Notes: generated from the letters alone by a model not told the origin. Shown: positions 9,150 to 19,874, counted from the first letter of the stretch. The stretch: DNA of 64,000 nt from Peribacillus cavernae (GCF_003989135.1 NZ_RYZZ01000005.1:62001-126000); one strand, 5' to 3'. Numbers and translations are program-made.

Positions 9150-10382
9150 CTAATCCTTTAGCAAAGTTGCAAACTTAGTATAATTCTTGTCTGCATTATA
9201 AGAGTTGTTCCATGTCGAATAAGCCATTTTTCCTTTAACGGCCTTTTCTTCTATTTGCATGCTGTAAAAGTTTGTTAACTGTGTCGCTATATCCAATGGC
9301 TCAATATCTTTTTGCAATAAAATCCCATTATCAGCATTCACAACCTCAGAAGTACCGCCAACATCTGTTGCCAATACTGGAATTCCAAAGCTAAACGCCT
9401 CCATGATCGTTACCGGAATTCCTTCGCTTTCACTAACGTTGACAAATAAATCGAACTCATGTGTACGGTATAGCTCCATTATTTCATCATTTGTTTTATT
9501 TCCCAACATTTTTACTTTAATCTGTTCAGGAATAGTTTTAACAACTCCTTCGATTTGTTCACGTTGCGGTCCATCCCCTATATGTGTCCATTCAACCGGA
9601 AAATGGCAATGTTTCAATGCCTCGGCTAATAAGTGAATCCTTTTCACAGGTTTTAAGTAAGAACAGCTCACCACCCTAAGAGAGTCTGATTGTTTATTCC
9701 AGTTGATTTGGGCAAAGTCCAGCGTAGGTTCCGTCCCCAGCCTCTGGACTAAAAGTTTATTTTCCATCCCACTATGTTTTTGAGCCAAATATTTCAAACC
9801 ATTTTCGGAAATGGGATAAGTACGATCAAGAGCCGAAATGACCTTACCCTGAAACGGAATATAGGCAGGGCTATGCCGTTCAGCATATAAATCACCGCCA
9901 TGAACCCTTGAAATCGCTCTTGTAATCTTCCCTTCCTCTTTTAGTATTGCCAAAGCCAGTGCGGAAGGAGTTAACCAGTATGAATAATAAATAAAATCCT
10001 GGTTTCCACCGGTTATGTTTTGAAGTTTGTTCTTAATCTCACAAGCAAGGGCAAGGCGATTCAGCATAATTAATGGAGCTTTTATTCCATGATGCAAAGA
10101 ATGGGACAATTCAGCTCTAAACCATCTCATATTTATGGGACTCTTCAAAATGTCCATAACCCTTGAGAATGAAGTCCGGTTATCCCCTTCAAACAAGTGT
10201 ATGACTTCAACATTTTCAGGAATATCCCTGCAGTTTTTTTGATCATATATAATATCACGATTTGTCGGTATTAGAAGAATCTTCTCGAAATGGTTAGAAA
10301 GTACATCCAATTCCGCCTTAAGAAATTCCTCACCAGGGATATATGGATATCTGTTAGATAGAATAACGAGAGTTGAATTCAT
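9150..10382 (-). CDS. Glycosyltransferase family 4
   Basis: 410-residue GT-B enzyme. The N-terminal SNRYPYIPGEEFLKAEL opening and the C-terminal SEGIPVTIMEAFSFGIPVLATDVGG donor-binding motif define GT4. AAGGAG lies 5 nt upstream of the ATG. It is the first gene after tagO; the intrinsic terminator between them leaves only about 35 nt, so it needs read-through or a promoter overlapping the hairpin. Donor unknown. Confidence 0.88.
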   Translation of the reverse strand: MNSTLVILSNRYPYIPGEEFLKAELDVLSNHFEKILLIPTNRDIIYDQKNCRDIPENVEVIHLFEGDNRTSFSRVMDILKSPINMRWFRAELSHSLHHGIKAPLIMLNRLALACEIKNKLQNITGGNQDFIYYSYWLTPSALALAILKEEGKITRAISRVHGGDLYAERHSPAYIPFQGKVISALDRTYPISENGLKYLAQKHSGMENKLLVQRLGTEPTLDFAQINWNKQSDSLRVVSCSYLKPVKRIHLLAEALKHCHFPVEWTHIGDGPQREQIEGVVKTIPEQIKVKMLGNKTNDEIMELYRTHEFDLFVNVSESEGIPVTIMEAFSFGIPVLATDVGGTSEVVNADNGILLQKDIEPLDIATQLTNFYSMQIEEKAVKGKMAYSTWNNSYNADKNYTKFATLLKD

Positions 10383-10417
10383 AATAACTCCTTATTGTTT
10401 CTCCAAAAGTTGTTTAA

Positions 10418-10451
10418 ATAAAAAAGCTGTAGGTGATTAATTACCTACAGC
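10418..10451 (-). terminator. Intrinsic terminator after tagO
   Basis: Perfect 9-bp stem (GCTGTAGGT / ACCTACAGC) with an 8-nt loop, followed on the minus strand by a run of T. It begins one base beyond the tagO stop codon and may set tagO expression apart from the downstream glycan genes. Confidence 0.8.
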
Positions 10452-11513
10452 TCAATTGTTTCTGCCTCCAAATTTCTTGTAAGCCTTAAGGAATGGTTTA
10501 TATCTTTCGTTTACCAAGCCTATTGTTTCAGCTATTAACGATGTGACAAGCAGCAAGCCTACGATAATAAATATCGAACCCCATAATGTTGCTTTGGAAA
10601 ATATAAGCGCACTTGCACTAAATATTATTCCCAAAGCATAAATATATAGCACGGTTGCGCGATGGGAAATGCCAAGCGCCATTATTCTATGGTGAAGATG
10701 TGATTTATCCGGTGCTGAAATCGGTTTTTTATTCACAATTCTTCTTATTATGGCAAAGCTTGTATCAAAAACCGGAACACCGAGTATAATAATAGGGACT
10801 ACAAAACTAAATAAAGTAACACTTTTATAAAGTCCTAATAAAGACAGGATTGAAATGATATATCCAAGGAACAACGACCCGGCGTCTCCCATAAATATCT
10901 TCGCCGGATGAAAATTGTAAAATAGAAATCCAAGTGTGCTTGCTAAAACAACCATCGCAATTGTAAAGATAAGTATATTTCCATTCATGGCTGCCATAAA
11001 AGCTATTGTTCCAATACATATGGAAGAAATTCCAGCTGCCAGGCCATCCAACCCATCAATTAGATTGATTGCATTGGTAATGCCGACAATCCAGATAATT
11101 GTGAGCGGAATAGATAAAAAACCGACATCGATTTTATCTACAAAAGGTATATAAAGAAAATCGATGGTAAGCCCGGATTGTGCGATAAGAAAAGCCACTA
11201 TAATCTGCCCGGCCAATTTTATCCTAGCGGATAATTCATATTTATCATCGAGTATACCGAGGGCAATGATAAGAACTCCGCCCAAAGTGATGGAGTATAT
11301 ATGTTCATTGTATAATCCTGATATAAAGTAGCCTACAGCAACACCAATGAAGATGGCTAAACCACCTAGTCGCGGCATAAGTTTTGTATGAACTTTCCTG
11401 GAGTTCGGTTTATCAGTGGCTCCGATTTTTACAGCTAATTTCATCACAAACGGAGTTACAAGAAGGACAGTGATAAAAGATGCAAAAACCGCAATTATTA
11501 AATTCTTGTCCAT
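10452..11513 (-). CDS. tagO: Undecaprenyl-phosphate N-acetylhexosamine-1-phosphate transferase (TagO/WecA family)
   Basis: 353-residue polytopic enzyme (about 11 membrane segments) that starts glycopolymer synthesis by moving GlcNAc-1-phosphate to undecaprenyl phosphate. Diagnostic cytoplasmic loop motifs are all present: NAINLIDGLDGLAAG, FMGDAGSLFLGY and the sugar-recognition DKSHLHHRIM. AAGGAG is 8 nt upstream of the ATG. In Bacillus, TagO primes both teichoic acid and secondary wall polymers. Position at the head of this cluster suggests it primes the polymer made by the genes to the left. Confidence 0.92.
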   Translation of the reverse strand: MDKNLIIAVFASFITVLLVTPFVMKLAVKIGATDKPNSRKVHTKLMPRLGGLAIFIGVAVGYFISGLYNEHIYSITLGGVLIIALGILDDKYELSARIKLAGQIIVAFLIAQSGLTIDFLYIPFVDKIDVGFLSIPLTIIWIVGITNAINLIDGLDGLAAGISSICIGTIAFMAAMNGNILIFTIAMVVLASTLGFLFYNFHPAKIFMGDAGSLFLGYIISILSLLGLYKSVTLFSFVVPIIILGVPVFDTSFAIIRRIVNKKPISAPDKSHLHHRIMALGISHRATVLYIYALGIIFSASALIFSKATLWGSIFIIVGLLLVTSLIAETIGLVNERYKPFLKAYKKFGGRNN

Positions 11514-11767
11514 GCTTAAAACTCCTTAATTTTTAATAAAAATCATCTTTTTTTAGTGTAACACAAAAACAACAACATTCAACAAAATTTATTGTAACTA
11601 GCTGTGTAAGATATTGGTTATCTGTAGTTTGTACTTCTTCCTTATTTAATTCGACGTTAAAAAATGACAATAAATTTTGTTTTTTTACAAAAAATGCAAC
11701 GGACATGCCATTTACTTTTTATTCATTCAATAATTTGCTAAGTGCGTTTTGAGTCATTATTTCAATT

Positions 11768-12024
11768 TTAAGCCTGATAAGTATTTGTAGCGATTACTAC
11801 CCCAATCTTTTGCGTAGGTTCAGGATCTTCAAAACAAATGGAACATAACTCTTCTTCAAATCCGTATTAACCATTTTGACCACATAGAAACCTGATTCCC
11901 AATTCTCCGGAACTTCAAACTCATATGACTCCTTTCAGCCTGCATCCAGTGTTTCGGGATTTAATTTTTTTCTTGTATGGAATCCGGTACAGGACCAAAA
12001 TATTTTTTAGATTCTGCACTTTTT
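11768..12024 (-). pseudogene. Decayed fragment resembling an N,N-dimethylformamidase large-subunit-like protein
   Basis: On the minus strand, successive frames give YFGPVPDSIQE, then LNPETLDAG-stop-KESYEFEVPENWESGFYVV, then DPEPTQKIGVVIATNTYQA-stop. Read together with two frame changes and a stop, this looks like one protein segment of the type PxDWxSGxYxxK...KIGVVxPTNTxQAYN that I recall from dimethylformamidase-like large subunits. The match is from memory, not a search. The rest of the 11514-12177 gap is AT-rich, with no other coding sequence that I can support. Confidence 0.4.
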
Positions 12025-12120
12025 CATAATAATATCCCAAACAATAGATTTCCAGATATAAAGATTTCAAAATATTTTTAATAGGAAAAAACTGTTTCCG
12101 GAATAAAAAAATAGTAGTTA

Positions 12121-12129
12121 TGTTATAAT
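12121..12129 (+). promoter_or_regulatory. Extended -10 promoter element upstream of secA2
   Basis: TGTTATAAT is a TGn-extended -10 hexamer lying 49 nt before the secA2 start. No good -35 is seen at the expected distance, which is tolerated with an extended -10. Confidence 0.4.
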
Positions 12130-12177
12130 TTATCTGGTTAATAGATTCATTTAACTACGGAAACAGGGGAGAACAGA

Positions 12178-14565
12178 ATGATATCCAAAGTGAAGAAAAT
12201 CTTTGATGATAGTGCGAAAGATTTAAATCGGCTCACTAAAATGGCAAATAGAGTTAATGAACTGGAAATAAGGTATGAAAAGCTTTCAAATGAAGAACTA
12301 AAACATATGACTATTTCTTTTAAAAATCGATTACAAAACGGGGAAAGCCTTTCGGATATCAAAACAGAAGCCTTTGCAGTAATCCGAGAAGCTTCTAAAC
12401 GCGTATTAGGGCTTAGACAATATGATGTTCAGTTGATCGGCGGTTTTGTCCTCCATGAAGGATCCATTGCGCAAATGCAAACCGGGGAAGGTAAAACTCT
12501 TGTCGCCACCCTCCCCAGCTACCTCCATGCTCTGGAGTGCAAAGGTGTTCACATCATTACAGCTAACGAATATTTAGCGCGACGTGATAAAGAACAAATG
12601 GGGAAAGTTCATGAATTCCTTGGACTAACAGTGGGATTGAACATTTCTGAAATGCAGCCGGATGAAAAACAATCCGCGTATGCATCTGATATTACCTACG
12701 GAACAGGAACTGAATTTGGTTTTGATTATTTGCGCGACAATATGGTCACAACCAAAGAGGATAAAGTACAGCGGGGCCATCATTATGCAATTGTGGACGA
12801 AATCGATAGCATTTTGATCGACGAAGCAAGAACCCCGCTTATCATTGCAAGCAAATCCAACCAAGGCGCCGAGTTGTCAGAAATCACTGCCCAATTGATA
12901 AAAACCTTTAAAAATGAAAAAGACTGCGAATTATTCCCGGAAGTGAAGCAGGTCAATTTAACAGATCAAGGAGCTTCAAAAGTCGAGGCAGCCTTCGGAA
13001 TTGACAATCTATATAATGAAGAGAACCAAGTACTGCTTCATAATGTCATGCAAGCGCTAAGAGCTCACGCGGTCATGATCAGAGATGTCGACTATATTGT
13101 AAAAGGAAACAAAGTACTGATCATTGATAAGTTTACCGGGCGGGTAATGGAAGGAAGGACATTCAGCGATGGCCTTCATCAGGCGATTGAAGCAAAAGAA
13201 AGTCTGGAGATCACGGAAGAAAACGAAACCCAGGCAACGATCACGATCCAAAATTACTTCCGAATGTATAAAACGCTTTCTGGCATGACCGGAAGTGCCA
13301 CGCCTTCCAAAAAGGAATTCTATGATACATACCATCTGCCCGTAATAACAGTACCAACAAATCGTCCAATTCAGAGGGTTGATATAGAAGACAAGGTCTT
13401 TTATGATTATGAGTCCAAGGTCCGGTATATCGTTTCAGAGGTCAAAAGGCTTCACAAAGAAGAAAGACCCGTTTTAATAGGAACAATTTCAATCGAGCAA
13501 TCAGAGAAACTATCAGACTACTTAACAAAGGCCCATATCAAACATCAAATCTTGAATGCAAAAACGGAAGAAGATGAAGCCCGGATCATCTCCATGGCTG
13601 GACAAAAAGGCCAAGTTATGCTGGCGACCAACATGGCAGGAAGAGGAACCGATATCCTTCTTGGTGAGGAAGTCCGTGAATTAGGCGGCCTTCATATTAT
13701 CGGTACCGAGAGACATGAAAGCAACAGGATTGACATGCAGCTTAGAGGACGTGCAGGCCGTCAGGGCGATTCCGGATCATCTCAATTCAGTATTTCGCTT
13801 GATGATGATTTGTTCACCTATTATGACGAAGATGATTTCGCACGATTCAAAAAGAAGGTAAAGATAAACGAAGAGGGAATTGTTATTTCTCCTGATCCTT
13901 TGAAATTTGTGGAAAAGGTACAGGAAACGATTGAAAGCAATCATTTCTCTGCCCGAAATCATCTGCTAAAGCTTGATAACACAGCTGACCAACAAAGCAA
14001 AATCATCTATTCAATGAGAGACCGCCTTCTTGAATTAGAAGGTCCTGAACTTTTCGCTGAATTACATGGATATATGCATAACTTTTTTACAAAAACGATG
14101 GAGATATATTGTACTGCTAATGAAGAGGAATGGAATGTTAAAGGCATGATTGAGGAATTACCATTTCACGATTGGCGTGAAGAGGAAATCCAGGAAATGG
14201 AACGCGAAGAGATTTCCGATAAAATTATTACGGAATTTGAAAAACTGAAAACGAATACCTTGGAGCTTAAAGATGACGAAACCATTGTCTATCAGCTAAA
14301 ACGTTTAATGCTGCAACAAATAGATAGTAATTGGATTCAATACCTCGATGCAATGACTGAATTAAAAGAAGGAAACGGTTTGCGCGGCTATGCACAAGAG
14401 GACCCTTATCGAATATTTGAATTTGAAGCATTGGAAGGATTTAACCAGCTGCTTCATAAAATCTATTCAAAAATAAGTATTCAGTTTATCGAGAATATAA
14501 GAAGCCAACATGAACTTAATATCACTACTGAGGAGGAACTCTTCAATCATGGCACTATTTCGTAG
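12178..14565 (+). CDS. secA2: Accessory Sec translocation ATPase SecA2
   Basis: 795-residue SecA-family motor. Walker A is QTGEGKT at about residues 101-107, Walker B is in [15 protein letters not shown], and the helicase-like motifs [13 protein letters not shown] and [17 protein letters not shown] are intact. It lacks the C-terminal zinc-binding CxCxSGxxxxHC tail of housekeeping SecA and ends in a short acidic tail, as expected for SecA2. The next gene overlaps it by 17 nt and encodes the S-layer assembly protein SlaP. In B. anthracis SecA2 and SlaP are required for secretion of S-layer proteins, so I infer the same for the surface proteins at 19875 and 23704. GGGGAG precedes the ATG. Confidence 0.93.
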   Translation: MISKVKKIFDDSAKDLNRLTKMANRVNELEIRYEKLSNEELKHMTISFKNRLQNGESLSDIKTEAFAVIREASKRVLGLRQYDVQLIGGFVLHEGSIAQMQTGEGKTLVATLPSYLHALECKGVHIITANEYLARRDKEQMGKVHEFLGLTVGLNISEMQPDEKQSAYASDITYGTGTEFGFDYLRDNMVTTKEDKVQRGHHYAIVDEIDSILIDEARTPLIIASKSNQGAELSEITAQLIKTFKNEKDCELFPEVKQVNLTDQGASKVEAAFGIDNLYNEENQVLLHNVMQALRAHAVMIRDVDYIVKGNKVLIIDKFTGRVMEGRTFSDGLHQAIEAKESLEITEENETQATITIQNYFRMYKTLSGMTGSATPSKKEFYDTYHLPVITVPTNRPIQRVDIEDKVFYDYESKVRYIVSEVKRLHKEERPVLIGTISIEQSEKLSDYLTKAHIKHQILNAKTEEDEARIISMAGQKGQVMLATNMAGRGTDILLGEEVRELGGLHIIGTERHESNRIDMQLRGRAGRQGDSGSSQFSISLDDDLFTYYDEDDFARFKKKVKINEEGIVISPDPLKFVEKVQETIESNHFSARNHLLKLDNTADQQSKIIYSMRDRLLELEGPELFAELHGYMHNFFTKTMEIYCTANEEEWNVKGMIEELPFHDWREEEIQEMEREEISDKIITEFEKLKTNTLELKDDETIVYQLKRLMLQQIDSNWIQYLDAMTELKEGNGLRGYAQEDPYRIFEFEALEGFNQLLHKIYSKISIQFIENIRSQHELNITTEEELFNHGTIS

Positions 14566-15442
14566 GGGAAAAAAAGATCAGCAAGACCCAATTGCTGTGA
14601 CCATAGAGGAATCAGTAGAACAAGAACTTACTCAAGCAGGGGTTACTACCGTTCTTTCCTTTCATCCCGAATGGGAAGAGGAGCCTCAAGAACGGTTTGT
14701 CTATCAATATCACCACCAACAACTTCCTAAATTGAAGCCAAATCAGATATCTATCAGTGGAATTAAATTAATAGATTATGAGGAAGGGTTTGTTGTGGTT
14801 GCCTTTTTACGAAATACGCTTTCAAAGCCGATAAAGTTTGAAGCTGTAGATCTTTTTCTTTTAGATGATAAAGGCAACCCTTTTGCCAAACGCCAATTCG
14901 AGCTTGATGAAATAGGAGAAATTCCTCCCTTTTCCTGCAGACCATGGAGGTTCTTGTTTGAGAAAGAAGATAAGTTAACAGAAACAATACCTGTTAACGA
15001 TAACTGGAAAATTGCGTTTGAACTACAATCACACTCATCAGAAGACACTACCCATAATCTCGATTTGGAATCTACTTGGGAGAACAAAATATCTCCTGCA
15101 CAGCGACAGCATCTTGAGCAAACTGTCCATAATCTTCCTAAGTTATCTCATGGAGAAATTAACTTTATGGGGATTGAAGCAACCTTCGTTCAGGATGGGG
15201 CTTTTGCGGTAACCATATTAATTAGAAATGGAAGTAATAAAAATATTCAATTGGAACAAATTCCATTAGTTGTCGAGGATGGAGATGCAGACATCATTTG
15301 TCAGGGTGGGTTTCAGCTGAATAACTTTGAAGTGAAAGCAAATACAAGTAAACCATGGACATTCATCTTCCCTGCGGAGCTTGTCCAAAAACCTGAACCT
15401 AATATGTCAAGATGGAAAGTATACCAACCAACGCAACAATAA
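14549..15442 (+). CDS. slaP: Accessory Sec system S-layer assembly protein SlaP
   Basis: 297-residue soluble protein without signal peptide, made of two tandem SLAP-type repeats of about 105 residues. Matching landmarks are [10 protein letters not shown]...[15 protein letters not shown]...[11 protein letters not shown] and ESTWENKIS...[15 protein letters not shown]...[12 protein letters not shown]. The ATG at 14549 is preceded by AGGAGG within the end of secA2; an upstream in-frame start at 14510 would add 13 residues without a ribosome site. Overlap with secA2 implies coupled translation. In B. anthracis SlaP partners SecA2 in S-layer secretion. Confidence 0.9.
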   Translation: MALFRRGKKDQQDPIAVTIEESVEQELTQAGVTTVLSFHPEWEEEPQERFVYQYHHQQLPKLKPNQISISGIKLIDYEEGFVVVAFLRNTLSKPIKFEAVDLFLLDDKGNPFAKRQFELDEIGEIPPFSCRPWRFLFEKEDKLTETIPVNDNWKIAFELQSHSSEDTTHNLDLESTWENKISPAQRQHLEQTVHNLPKLSHGEINFMGIEATFVQDGAFAVTILIRNGSNKNIQLEQIPLVVEDGDADIICQGGFQLNNFEVKANTSKPWTFIFPAELVQKPEPNMSRWKVYQPTQQ

Positions 15443-15453
15443 TTCAAAACAAC

Positions 15454-15488
15454 AAAAAAGAGCTGAAACAGTTTAAGCTCTTTTTTCT
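15454..15488 (+). terminator. Intrinsic terminator of the secA2-slaP operon
   Basis: AAAAAGAGCT and its complement flank a short loop, followed by TTTTTT. It begins 11 nt after the slaP stop codon. Confidence 0.85.
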
Positions 15489-15685
15489 TCTTCTTTATAT
15501 ACAAATTTTACATATGCTATCCACATTTGAATCCTACTAATTTCAAAAGCTAGGCTGGGAGCGTGCTCAATGAAATACATGAGCCGTTGACAGCTTAGTT
15601 TTTATATGTCGATCAGATAGGATAAGGTTAGTAGGAGTAAGGTTTATTCCATTATGAAAAATCAGGCCAATTTTGCTAAAATTCG

Positions 15686-16050
15686 TCACCCTTCAAGAGT
15701 ACGGTATTTAAAAGGAATCAAATCATTTTCTGGTTTCCGGATAAATTCCTTAGCAATCTCATATGGGATCAAGCTAAACTGATCTTCTTCCCCTACAATA
15801 AGATATGCTCCTGCAAGTTGGCCATTATTGTTCATGTCCAATGTTAAAAAGGACGGATAATAGATCCCATCACTAGCCTCAAGAACTGCTTTTGCTGTAA
15901 TAGTATCATTTTCGGCCTCAATCGATTCATTACTGCTCTTATCCAAAACTTTTACGGCCCACCCTTGTTTTTTTTATAACCTCCAATAATCTTTGGAGAA
16001 GTTTTTTTAAGACTTTCAATTATTCTATTAAATTCTACTTCATTGTTCAT
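15686..16050 (-). pseudogene. Small unknown protein gene split by a frameshift in an A8 tract
   Basis: An ATG at 16050 (GGGGGAG upstream) opens MNNEVEFNRIIESLKK...IIGGYKK, which runs to a stop at about 15953. The second frame continues QGWAVKVLDKSSNES and ends IPFKYRTLEG at 15686. The frames meet at an A8 run (15968-15975); one extra A would give an unbroken protein of 121 residues, charged and without membrane segments. It could be a true frameshift, an assembly error, or an expressed gene using slippage at the homopolymer. I do not recognise the family. Confidence 0.5.
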
Positions 16051-16417
16051 GATACTTACAGACTCCCCCCAAGCAGTTAATAGCAGTAAACAATGTATAT
16101 GAATTGTTCATTTTTACAAATATATACAATTTATTGTTCTTATATATTATCATACATCCAACTATCTCTGCAAATTTCCGCCATTTTTAAGCCCAAAATT
16201 CTAATAATACTTACATTCGAATTTTTAGAAAGTTAGTAAGTGGAGCTTTAAATATGAATATATAAATGCTAATGTTAAAATATTGTTAATTAATTGAAAA
16301 TTTTTTGTTAAAATAAAGTAAGGAATTTTACAGTTTCCTATAGAATAATAATTCTATGACTGACTATATAACCTAAAGTTTTCGCTAGAAGCCATTTGTT
16401 AAATGAGGTGAAAAAAA
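16051..16417. other. AT-rich intergenic region, no gene seen
   Basis: Region between the divergent small gene and the LTA-synthase-like gene. It is very AT-rich, and I see no open reading frame or clear hairpin. It must carry promoters for both flanking genes, but I cannot place them with confidence. Confidence 0.4.
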
Positions 16418-18295
16418 TTGTTACTTCCATTTTCGAAAAATCAAAGACATACGATTCTATTATTTTTCTTCACTGTAGGATTTATTAGTTTATGTTGGGT
16501 TTTAAAAACGCTGTATTTCATTCATGAGATAGAGTTAGCGCCGCATAAGAAATTATTGCTATTTTCTTCAAGCGGCCTTGGCCTTCTTATAGGGGGGATC
16601 CTGGCTTCCGGAAAATCTAAGTTTAAGTTGAGTTTTGCTTTTCTGCTTTATTTAATAGTTTCATTCCTTTTATATGCGGATGTTCTTTATGAGCGTTATT
16701 ATGATTCTATTCTACACATCGAATTATTGAGCCAGGCAAATCAAGTGGGAGATGTAAAGGACTCAATTGCTACTCTAGTATACAAAACGGATTATTGGTA
16801 TTGGATAGACATTGTTCTTGTGGCGATGGTTCTCGTTCTTTTCTATAAGAAAAAAGACAAAGAGAAAACTCCGATAAGAAGTCTTACCGCTCTCGTTGTA
16901 GGTATGGCGTTTATTTTAACCGCTGCTTTTTATCCATTAAAAGACAACTTCTCAGACCAATATAAAGTCGCTCTAACTGGTATCCTTCCTGCCCATATTC
17001 ATGATTTATCGAATACTATCTCGAAAAAAGTCGAAGCGGAAGAAAATGCTCTCCAGCAAACAGGAGAACTGAAAGAAATAAGAAAATATTTAAAAGAGAA
17101 TCAAATATATCAAAAAAGCTCCCCTTATTATGGGAAATTCAACGGAAAGAATATTATAATGATTCAAGCGGAATCGCTGAACACTTTTCCATTAGGACTG
17201 GAAGTGAAGGGTGAAGAAGTGACTCCCAATATAAATAAGCTGATTAAGACGAGTCATTACTATCCAAATACTTACCTGCAAATAGGTCATGGAAACACTT
17301 CAGATGCAGAGTTCGTTGCCAATAACTCAGTGTATCCTATGGCGGAAAGAGGGATTTATAAGCAATACCCCACGAATGATTATCTGTCTTTAGCGAAAGT
17401 ATTAAAAGGAGAAGGCTACAGTACAAGTGCTACCCATGGGAATAAACCTGACTTTTGGAATCGAGAGCTAGCTTATCCGAAGCAAGGGTATCAAGCCTTC
17501 TACCATATTAATCATTCAAAGCTGAAACGAGATGAAATCATTGGTATGGGTATATCAGATGAAAGCATCTTCAAACAAATGGTCAATATATACAAAGAAG
17601 ACAAAAAACCTTTTTATAGTTTTATTGTTTCTTTAACAAACCATAGACCTTTCGAGATGCCAAAGGATTATCAATTCATGAATTTGCCTGATTCATTAAC
17701 CGGTACACCAACAGGGAATTATCTACAAAGTATACGCTATTTTGACCAGGCTCTCGGTATATATATCGATTTGCTGAAAAAAGAAAATATTTGGGATGAT
17801 ACTATTTTCATTGTCTACGGAGACCACTATGGTTTATTGCCGAAGGATAAATCAGAAGTGAAGAAACTGCTTAATGTTACCTTTGAAGAAAAAAGTCGCT
17901 TTAATATTCCTTTGATTATTCATCATCCTAAACAAAAGACGGGTGAAACTCATGATATTGTTGGCAGCCAAATGGACATTTATCCGACTTTAACGTCGCT
18001 GCTCGGTATCGACCGCCCTCTTGTCCAATTTGGAAAGCCTCTAGACATTGAACGAAAAGGGTATGTTGGATTTGCTTATGAAACAACCCGTTACTCATTT
18101 TATTCAGATGATTACGATTATATCGCATCTCATGATGGTATCTTTTCGTCAGGTAAGTGCATCAATAACGAAACGAAAAAACCAGTAAATGTAAATGCCT
18201 GTCAAAAAGGTTACAATAAGGTTTTAAAAGATACAGAGATTTCTTCGTTTCTACTTAAAAACAACCTCCTGCCTCAAGTTTTCCCGCAACAATAA
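16418..18295 (+). CDS. LtaS-family membrane phosphoglycerol transferase (alkaline phosphatase superfamily)
   Basis: 625-residue enzyme with about five N-terminal membrane segments (residues 1-180) and an extracellular sulfatase-type domain. Seen: IIMIQAESLNTFPL with the first metal-binding glutamate, GHGNTSDAEF with the catalytic threonine, HGNKPDFWNRE, and VYGDHYGL with the metal-binding Asp-His. Such enzymes polymerise or prime glycerol-phosphate chains (lipoteichoic acid). B. subtilis has four paralogues, and I cannot say which this matches. The start is TTG at 16418, with GAGGTG 7 nt upstream; an ATG 15 nt earlier runs straight into a stop. Confidence 0.88.
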   Translation: MLLPFSKNQRHTILLFFFTVGFISLCWVLKTLYFIHEIELAPHKKLLLFSSSGLGLLIGGILASGKSKFKLSFAFLLYLIVSFLLYADVLYERYYDSILHIELLSQANQVGDVKDSIATLVYKTDYWYWIDIVLVAMVLVLFYKKKDKEKTPIRSLTALVVGMAFILTAAFYPLKDNFSDQYKVALTGILPAHIHDLSNTISKKVEAEENALQQTGELKEIRKYLKENQIYQKSSPYYGKFNGKNIIMIQAESLNTFPLGLEVKGEEVTPNINKLIKTSHYYPNTYLQIGHGNTSDAEFVANNSVYPMAERGIYKQYPTNDYLSLAKVLKGEGYSTSATHGNKPDFWNRELAYPKQGYQAFYHINHSKLKRDEIIGMGISDESIFKQMVNIYKEDKKPFYSFIVSLTNHRPFEMPKDYQFMNLPDSLTGTPTGNYLQSIRYFDQALGIYIDLLKKENIWDDTIFIVYGDHYGLLPKDKSEVKKLLNVTFEEKSRFNIPLIIHHPKQKTGETHDIVGSQMDIYPTLTSLLGIDRPLVQFGKPLDIERKGYVGFAYETTRYSFYSDDYDYIASHDGIFSSGKCINNETKKPVNVNACQKGYNKVLKDTEISSFLLKNNLLPQVFPQQ

Positions 18296-18330
18296 AACTG
18301 TCCCTACCTGGGACAGTTTTATTTTTTAAA
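18294..18330 (+). terminator. Intrinsic terminator after the LtaS-like gene
   Basis: AAAACTGTCCC and GGGACAGTTTT flank a 5-nt loop, followed by ATTTTTTAAA. It overlaps the stop codon. Confidence 0.85.
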
Positions 18331-18381
18331 AAAAGCCTAATATTCTTCATTCTTAATTGTTGAGTTTTGGCTAGTTTTTTC

Positions 18382-19491
18382 CTATTTTACTTTAAATATT
18401 TTGGTTATATCTCTACCAACATAGACATTCCCTTTGCTGTCAGCAACAGGAAGAGTTACATTGTTTCCTGAATAGGACCATTTCGTTTTCCCATAACTAT
18501 CAATTAGGGATAGTTTTTTATACTTATAATATTTATGATCCTGGCGTTGCTCTCTTAAATAAAGCTGGTTATTTTGCACTGTTAAAAGACCTTCCATATA
18601 GCCTGGAGAGTATCCTTTATGCCATTTTTTCTTTCCATTATTGAAGTAGGATGTGATCATTTTATTTTCCTGGTTATTAATAAAAAACGTTCCCGCACCG
18701 ACTGTTAAAAAGGTATTAACCTCGATACCATACATTTCTGGCGTCTTACCAATTACTTTTCCGTCATAACCAATATTTACAATCCTGAAATAATGTCTTT
18801 TATTAATATTCTCTTCCCTTAATAAAAGGTTATTCCCCCTTCCCTGTGTAATCTCTGAAAATTTCCCAGGGTATGTCCAACGGATTTTCCCAGCTTTAGT
18901 GGTTGACTCTATCTTTCCATTATCTAGCTTATAATAATTGTTGTCTTTGCCCTCAATTTGGTTTATTTTAGCGGTCTCTGAAATCTTTTTACCTGTAGTA
19001 CTATTTAACGTGACTGTCTTGTAATCAGAATACCAATTGTCCGGGTCTGGGTCGTTCCCGTTCCCTGTCTCCGAGAATAATACATTTCCTGCGTTAGTAA
19101 TAATCGGCTTGGAGATTCCTTCCCTGTGATGATTATAAACCCAACGTACCTTACCGGTATTCGTTATTGAATGGATAAAATACCAACTGTCTGCATATAT
19201 GTTTCCTGCCTTGTCGAAAGTCACATTGCTTATTTCGCGGTAAGGAGTAGCATATCTCCATTTTTTCTTGCCTGCCCATGAAATAGCTTCTAAATCTCCA
19301 CTTTCATTTGCATACACATTACCACTTGGATCAGTATAAATTACGGGTTCATTTAGCCACTTAGAATTCGTGTAAAAAGGGGTCTCAATGACTCTTGCTT
19401 CTGCACTTTTCTGACCCGGCAACAAAATTAGTAACATGATAATAAACGTAGTACTAATTAAGATAGTAATATGATTTTTGTTTGTCATCAT
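18382..19491 (-). CDS. Secreted PQQ-like beta-propeller protein
   Basis: 369 residues with a signal peptide (basic start, hydrophobic stretch to about residue 25, then SAEARV). The mature part repeats a blade pattern of about 40 residues, with GNVYA/GNIYA strands followed by WRY, WVY, WTY or WSY motifs, which is typical of PQQ-like or WD-type propellers. No catalytic residues are identifiable; a scaffolding or binding role outside the cell is the likeliest reading. AGGAGG lies 8 nt before the ATG. Position between an LTA enzyme and the S-layer genes suggests a wall-associated role. Confidence 0.75.
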   Translation of the reverse strand: MMTNKNHITILISTTFIIMLLILLPGQKSAEARVIETPFYTNSKWLNEPVIYTDPSGNVYANESGDLEAISWAGKKKWRYATPYREISNVTFDKAGNIYADSWYFIHSITNTGKVRWVYNHHREGISKPIITNAGNVLFSETGNGNDPDPDNWYSDYKTVTLNSTTGKKISETAKINQIEGKDNNYYKLDNGKIESTTKAGKIRWTYPGKFSEITQGRGNNLLLREENINKRHYFRIVNIGYDGKVIGKTPEMYGIEVNTFLTVGAGTFFINNQENKMITSYFNNGKKKWHKGYSPGYMEGLLTVQNNQLYLREQRQDHKYYKYKKLSLIDSYGKTKWSYSGNNVTLPVADSKGNVYVGRDITKIFKVK

Positions 19492-19732
19492 CTTCTTATC
19501 CTCCTCTTTTTCCTAATTATACTATGCCTAGGTTTACCTTTCATGGTATTTTATTCCTATTTTATTTTTCGGCACAAATATAACTACTTAACACCTGGAT
19601 GGCACCAAGTATTTATTAGCGTAGCAATTTACTATTTTAATCAATCGTTTGATTAATTTTAAAACAGGGATAGCGTCTTATTTCGTTGCATTTTTATCAT
19701 CTTACCCTCTTTGCACTTCAAACTTTTTCAGC
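19492..19732. other. Intergenic region, no gene seen
   Basis: Upstream of the propeller gene and downstream of the S-layer gene. I see no coding sequence; a short AT-rich stretch probably carries the propeller gene promoter. Confidence 0.4.
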
Positions 19733-19765
19733 AGAAAGCTCCCGGCGAATCGCCGGGAGCTTTCT
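19733..19765. terminator. Strong hairpin downstream of the main S-layer gene
   Basis: A 15-bp perfect stem (AGAAAGCTCCCGGCG and its complement) with an AAT loop lies about 110 nt after the S-layer stop codon. No T run follows on either strand, so it may act more as an mRNA 3' stabiliser than as a classical terminator. Confidence 0.6.
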
Positions 19766-19874
19766 CAACAAATTTTGTATAACTTACAGTAACTTTTTTA
19801 GAGTAACTACAGCATTAGCCTTTACATATTTTCGCTAGAATACTAGCTTATAAAGTAACGTTTCGTTTATTTTA

